Positions 61,002-64,000 of a stretch of DNA of 64,000 bases are shown piece after piece. Source of the stretch: CAUPWF01 sp964367905 (lineage in GTDB: Bacteria; Bacillota; Clostridia; Lachnospirales; Lachnospiraceae); NCBI GenBank assembly GCA_964367905.1, contig CAYIZP010000009.1:18556-82555 (forward strand), read 5' to 3'. The notes under the pieces are model-generated. The model ran no database searches. It was given only the letters and a program-made list of their open reading frames with translations, and was not told the origin of the DNA. Numbering within the stretch: the first letter of the stretch is position 1; every line of letters starts with the position of its first letter. A program made the translations under genes and the position numbers.

Positions 61002-62246
61002 TTATACCAAACAAATAACAAGGAATGAAATCACTCCCATATAAATCAACTTATCTACAGCATTTATTTTCTTCCAAATATTTAGAAGTACTAATACCAC
61101 TGCAAATGACAAGACCAAAACCCACCATGATGACAACAGACGTAATGCTGTAAATCCATATGCATTGATATAGAAAACTAATTTTGATAATGCAGTAACT
61201 GCAAATAATAAACTTTCCACCATGAAAATACTTGCTATAATCTTCAATGCCTTATTCTCACGAAATGGTGTAGCACTAAATTTCTGTACAATTAAAATAA
61301 TTGATAGATTTAAACCTGTAATCATACACAGTTCGAAGAATCCTTGTCGTGCATACTCTGCAAAGGTAAATTCCATCGGTAGCCTTCCCATAATCGCACC
61401 AAATAGATATTCCATCTGGATGTAAATATATAACGCATATATCACACAAAACAGAGACATTGCATAGACAAACAAAGAATTCTTAACTGTTCGAATCTTC
61501 TCCATAATTTCTCCGATTTTCTCACCTTGAACTCTCTTCGCTTGTGCAGAGCAACATCCTCCTACTAACCCGAAGAGGTATGCACCTACCGGAATGGAAA
61601 TCACAACACTGACAAATACCGTAAGGTTAAATTTTTCAAAGACAAACAAACCCGATATCACATCCGCAAACTTGTCATCTGATGCACTCAATAAATTTAA
61701 TGCAATTGCAAGAAAGATAATCGTTCCAATCACCACACCAATTACTGCAAGTGGATTCGTCTTCTCCTCTTCGTTCTCTTTCTTCGTGCGTGTGAACAAA
61801 ACTTTTGTCCGTAGAAAAATCTGAGAAAATGGAATCACTATCATTCCTTGTAATAAATCAAGGAAAAAATAACCACTCGACTTATAGCCTATCAAGTACC
61901 TAAATCTAGAAAGCACATAGAAGATTGCAAACACATGCAACATCAAACCTGCAAACCAATGTACAAATCCATCCCCTGTCTGTCCCCAGAAGATTCCATC
62001 GTTTCTCCATAAGAATGAAGTTCCTGCTATTATAACAGACCCCAGCCAAAGAAAGTCTTCCCGATTTCTTCTCTCCCCAAAGGCCAAACACTCACTCCAT
62101 AAGATGAATGTACCTACAAACAACACCTGATACATGGCATAACTCTCTGTTTGTGTAATCACAAACCCTCGTACATATAAATAAGCTAATACATAGCTAA
62201 AAATAACCGAAATCTTCAGTCGTTCCAATTTTAAACTTTTTTCCAT
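61002..62246 (-). CDS. DUF4173/DUF4153-type membrane protein
   Basis: 414 residues from the ATG at 62246 (MEKSLKLERLK), nine bases behind AGGAGG. Ten or so membrane helices across the length; the segment ALNLLSASDDKFADVISGLF (about 195) is a mark of this family (membrane-embedded LLxSADxxF). A second cysteine-containing loop GLVGGCCSAQAKRVQG follows. Function unknown. It starts four bases after the XRE stop and is followed by the VOC gene after 22 bases. Confidence 0.85.
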   Translation of the reverse strand: MEKSLKLERLKISVIFSYVLAYLYVRGFVITQTESYAMYQVLFVGTFILWSECLAFGERRNREDFLWLGSVIIAGTSFLWRNDGIFWGQTGDGFVHWFAGLMLHVFAIFYVLSRFRYLIGYKSSGYFFLDLLQGMIVIPFSQIFLRTKVLFTRTKKENEEEKTNPLAVIGVVIGTIIFLAIALNLLSASDDKFADVISGLFVFEKFNLTVFVSVVISIPVGAYLFGLVGGCCSAQAKRVQGEKIGEIMEKIRTVKNSLFVYAMSLFCVIYALYIYIQMEYLFGAIMGRLPMEFTFAEYARQGFFELCMITGLNLSIILIVQKFSATPFRENKALKIIASIFMVESLLFAVTALSKLVFYINAYGFTALRLLSSWWVLVLSFAVVLVLLNIWKKINAVDKLIYMGVISFLVICLV

Positions 62247-62250
62247 TCCT

Positions 62251-62469
62251 CTACTCCTCCTGCTCATCAGAAACATATTCCAAAATATCCCCTGGTTGAC
62301 AATCCAGCGCTTTACACAATGCAGCCAAAGTGGTAAAGCGTATTGCCTTAGCTTTCTGATTCTTCAATATAGATAAATTCGCCGGGGAAAGCTCTATCTT
62401 ATCCGCCAATTCTCCAGCACCAATTTTTCTTCGCGCCATCATCACGTCAAGATTAATTACAATTGACAT
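62251..62469 (-). CDS. Small XRE-family regulator (YozG-like)
   Basis: 72 residues, a single Cro/CI helix-turn-helix: MMARRKIGAGELADKIELSP then ANLSILKNQKAKAIRF and LAALCKALDCQPGDILEYV. This compact form usually pairs with a DUF2975 membrane protein, here 12 bases upstream. Likely represses its own operon through the dyad at 63006-63020. GGAGAGG site before the start. Confidence 0.95.
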   Translation of the reverse strand: MSIVINLDVMMARRKIGAGELADKIELSPANLSILKNQKAKAIRFTTLAALCKALDCQPGDILEYVSDEQEE

Positions 62470-62481
62470 CCTCTCCCCTCC

Positions 62482-62937
62482 TTACACCACAGAATCTAGT
62501 TCTGACTTCAATTCCAACGCACGCTCAAACACATTCTTCACAACACGCACTACCATGGCCACAAATCCCGCCGCCACTGCTATGAAAATCAAACTAATCC
62601 AGAAAACACCACCAAGGAAGCATATTATCGAAACAATACTACAACACCAGCTCACACGTCTTAAGTTCCGTATATTCTCCACTGTAAATATAACACCCGT
62701 TTCTATATTTATTAATAATCGATACAAACAAAACAACATATAATATCCTGATGCACTCCCGATATAAATGCAGCCAATCAATACTACAACCTCATGTATT
62801 TGATATTCTGCATCTAATAGTCGTGCAAAATACTCCGCCACCCAGAATGCAGATATATCCAACGCAAGAATTGCTAATGCAAAGAGCATTGTTAATATTT
62901 TTGTTAATTTGATGCTACTTGATGATAACCATTTCAT
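62482..62937 (-). CDS. DUF2975 membrane protein
   Basis: 151 residues from ATG 62937; ATG 62946 lies two bases from the ribosome site and is less likely. Four membrane helices (about 12-32, 45-65, 95-115, 118-138). The loop RLLINIETGVIFTVENIRNL followed by RRVSWCCSIVSI is characteristic of DUF2975. Always with a small XRE regulator in Firmicutes; proposed to sense stress, not proven. First gene of the operon with a strong promoter. Confidence 0.93.
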   Translation of the reverse strand: MKWLSSSSIKLTKILTMLFALAILALDISAFWVAEYFARLLDAEYQIHEVVVLIGCIYIGSASGYYMLFCLYRLLINIETGVIFTVENIRNLRRVSWCCSIVSIICFLGGVFWISLIFIAVAAGFVAMVVRVVKNVFERALELKSELDSVV

Positions 62938-62968
62938 TTTCCTCATCTCTCCTTACTCGTTTTTCTAT

Positions 62969-62997
62969 ATACTACTCCACAAAAATCAAATTGTCAA
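62969..62997 (-). promoter_or_regulatory. Sigma-A-type promoter of the DUF2975 operon
   Basis: Minus-strand TTGACA (62992-62997), 17-base spacer, TAGTAT (62969-62974). Confidence 0.82.
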
Positions 62998-63005
62998 TAT
63001 ATTTT

Positions 63006-63020
63006 TATCGTTTATCGATA
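63006..63020. promoter_or_regulatory. TATCG-N5-CGATA dyad, probable XRE operator
   Basis: TATCG, five bases, CGATA lies nine bases upstream of the -35 box. The same half word occurs next to a further CGATAT. Placement and symmetry fit a site for the operon's own XRE protein. Confidence 0.55.
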
Positions 63021-63085
63021 TATTTATTGTGTTATACAATCATTTGCATAGAATAGAGAAGTCATTTATACGGCGAAAAGTCACT

Positions 63086-63135
63086 TGACAAGTACACTTG
63101 GCGTTATATAACAAACATACCAAGTGTACTTGTCA
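63086..63135. repeat. 16-bp perfect inverted repeat
   Basis: TGACAAGTACACTTGG (63086-63101) and CCAAGTGTACTTGTCA (63120-63135) are exact complements around 18 bases. No T run. It lies between the divergent DUF2975 operon and the DUF6442 gene, so it could be an operator for the latter or a terminal-repeat relic. Confidence 0.75.
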
Positions 63136-63191
63136 CTCATTATCAAACTTACTATCAATTTCTATCATTTTCAGAGAGGAGATTTTGAATT

Positions 63192-63404
63192 ATGAACAGA
63201 GAGGAAATATTAAGAAAAAGCCGAACAGAAAAAATAGATGAAGGGAAAGAGTTTATATTCTCTTCTGGAAGAAAAAGCGGTATTGTCGGTATGGTAATAG
63301 TTTTTCTTTTTTTATCAATCTACTATCTTTACACCGAAAATCACTCTCATGTGTATCCTATAAGTACTTCCTTCTCAAATAGTTTGCCTGTTCCTCCGAG
63401 ATAG
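63192..63404 (+). pseudogene. DUF6442-like membrane protein, C-terminally truncated
   Basis: The first 50 codons read MNREEILRKSRTEKIDEGKE, then a membrane helix (GIVGMVIVFLFLSIYYLYTE), the normal start of the DUF6442 family, which has about 95 residues and two further helices. After ENHSH the frame becomes unrelated (proline/serine-rich) and ends at 63404 inside the opposite HTH gene. So the 3' half has been replaced by the neighbour's DNA. Good ribosome site (AGAGGAG) and start remain. Confidence 0.7.
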
Positions 63405-63783
63405 CTCCAGACCAAAAGTCAGCATTGATCGAACTATATACCTCACCCCATAGGCAATCCAAATAAGACACCTTGTTCTCTCGTCCTTCAACATATTCAC
63501 GGATTGACTTTGTAAGATGTGGAGATAGGTTCCGTTCTAAATAAGAACGATTAACAGGCTTACCATCATCCCCTATATCTTTCATCCCATCTTCTAGTTC
63601 CAAAATCTCATCAATACTCATATCAAGTCCATGAGATAGCTTCTTAATTGTCGTAGCAGAACATTTGACTATACTTGTTTTTCCCGAGCTAATATCTGAA
63701 AGTGTAGACCATGCAATCCTGCTTATCTTTGAGAGGCTGTATTTTGTGATATTTTTTCCCTTCAATACATCGTTTATAGTCAT
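63358..63783 (-). CDS. HTH regulator, antitoxin-like
   Basis: 141 residues from ATG 63783 (MTINDVLKGKNITKYSLSK), ten bases behind GGAG. The N-terminal 65 residues are a Cro/CI HTH (SRIAWSTLSDISSGKTSIVK; CSATTIKKLSHGLDMSIDEI). The C-terminal half (about 80-141) is polar with LSPHLTKSIREYVEGRENK, DCLWGEVYSSINADFWSG and EEQANYLRRKYL, a layout common in Lachnospiraceae accessory loci where the gene sits next to a toxin-like partner. The gene upstream is cut by the window end. Confidence 0.82.
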   Translation of the reverse strand: MTINDVLKGKNITKYSLSKISRIAWSTLSDISSGKTSIVKCSATTIKKLSHGLDMSIDEILELEDGMKDIGDDGKPVNRSYLERNLSPHLTKSIREYVEGRENKVSYLDCLWGEVYSSINADFWSGAISEEQANYLRRKYL

Positions 63784-63832
63784 AAAACACATTCTCCTCC
63801 CAAAAATTTCTCTTTATATTACCATACTCATT

Positions 63833-64000
63833 TTATTCACCAATCACTTCATCTAACATATTGAGTCTTTCCAATGCCTCTATATATAGTGGGTCAGTTG
63901 TCAAGACAAAAAAACAATTCTTTTTTATGAATTTAATTTGAGAGTAGAAAGAGTGCTCCCCTCTTTCTTATGCAACCATCGATAATAGTTGCATAGGATA
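63833..64000 (-). CDS. C-terminal part of an unknown protein (cut by window end)
   Basis: An open frame enters from the right and stops at 63833. The last 55 residues include YYRWLHKKEGEHSFYSQIKF and FVLTTDPLYIEALERLNMLD, ending DEVIGE. I do not recognise it. It is 49 bases upstream of the HTH gene on the same strand, so the two are probably a pair (partner plus regulator). Codon frame is consistent throughout, with no stops. Confidence 0.65.

Noticed and set aside
1..64000. CRISPR array or prophage
   Set aside because: No series of equal-length direct repeats with spacers, and no phage structural, integrase or terminase genes were seen. The only mobile-type material is the patch at 25.1-26.8 kb and the right edge.

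Overview
The window looks like a piece of chromosome from a low-GC, anaerobic, spore-forming Firmicute of the Lachnospiraceae type (class Clostridia). Pointers are CodY, a CIRCE/HrcA heat-shock regulon, a type A RNase P RNA, indolepyruvate:ferredoxin oxidoreductase, a split PurH, small families typical of this group (DUF6106, DUF5662, DUF6442, a high-cysteine 'chorion class' protein) and a possible SpoIIIAA fragment at the left edge. Species is not assigned. Almost all genes lie on the minus strand; plus-strand genes form small islands at 26.0-28.0 kb, 36.8-37.2 kb, 57.4-58.5 kb and 63.2 kb.

Layout, left to right: guaB; a membrane protein; groES-groEL with CIRCE; codY, topA, dprA, yifB (DNA topology and transformation-type genes); an aromatic amino acid fermentation cluster (iorA-iorB-paaK-ACT protein); the hrcA-grpE-dnaK-dnaJ operon with a second CIRCE, trailed by ridA; a lipoprotein solute-binding protein with an EAL phosphodiesterase; an acetyltransferase; a decayed patch (24.2-26.8 kb) holding remnants of an XRE-ABC transporter operon, a palindromic insertion-like element and a broken Rpn-family nuclease gene; a two-subunit chromate-type transporter; an ABC exporter with azlCD; a lipoprotein amidase; proBA and trpS; small enzymes and TraX; DUF1292; a UvrD-type helicase; gltX; a double flavodoxin protein; aroD; rnpB; an amidohydrolase; cbiG; an Fe-S aldo/keto reductase; an ABC-2 transporter; tRNA-Thr; mscS.

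From 48.7 to 56.3 kb lies a classic housekeeping block (pgeF, yraN, rnhB, lepB, rbgA, rplS, trmD, rimM, khpA, rpsP, ffh, ylxM) for ribosome, secretion and tRNA maturation. An intracellular-type subtilase follows, then a plus-strand island of three small unknown genes, the two enzymes replacing bifunctional PurH, a DUF2975-XRE-DUF4173-VOC operon, a truncated DUF6442 gene, and an HTH regulator with a gene cut by the window end.

The most unusual signals are non-coding: a two-copy structured repeat with compensatory base changes (44.96 and 55.92 kb) that runs into a recurring leader (CAAAGTTG ... AAAGGG ... GTTATT ... ATG) just before unrelated start codons; a nested palindromic element at 25.83-25.98 kb exactly where a pseudogene loses its 5' end; a 43-nt near-perfect palindrome at 57.63 kb; and a terminator-like hairpin for DUF1292 lying inside the 3' end of the helicase gene. 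Several starts were moved from the longest reading frame on ribosome-site evidence.
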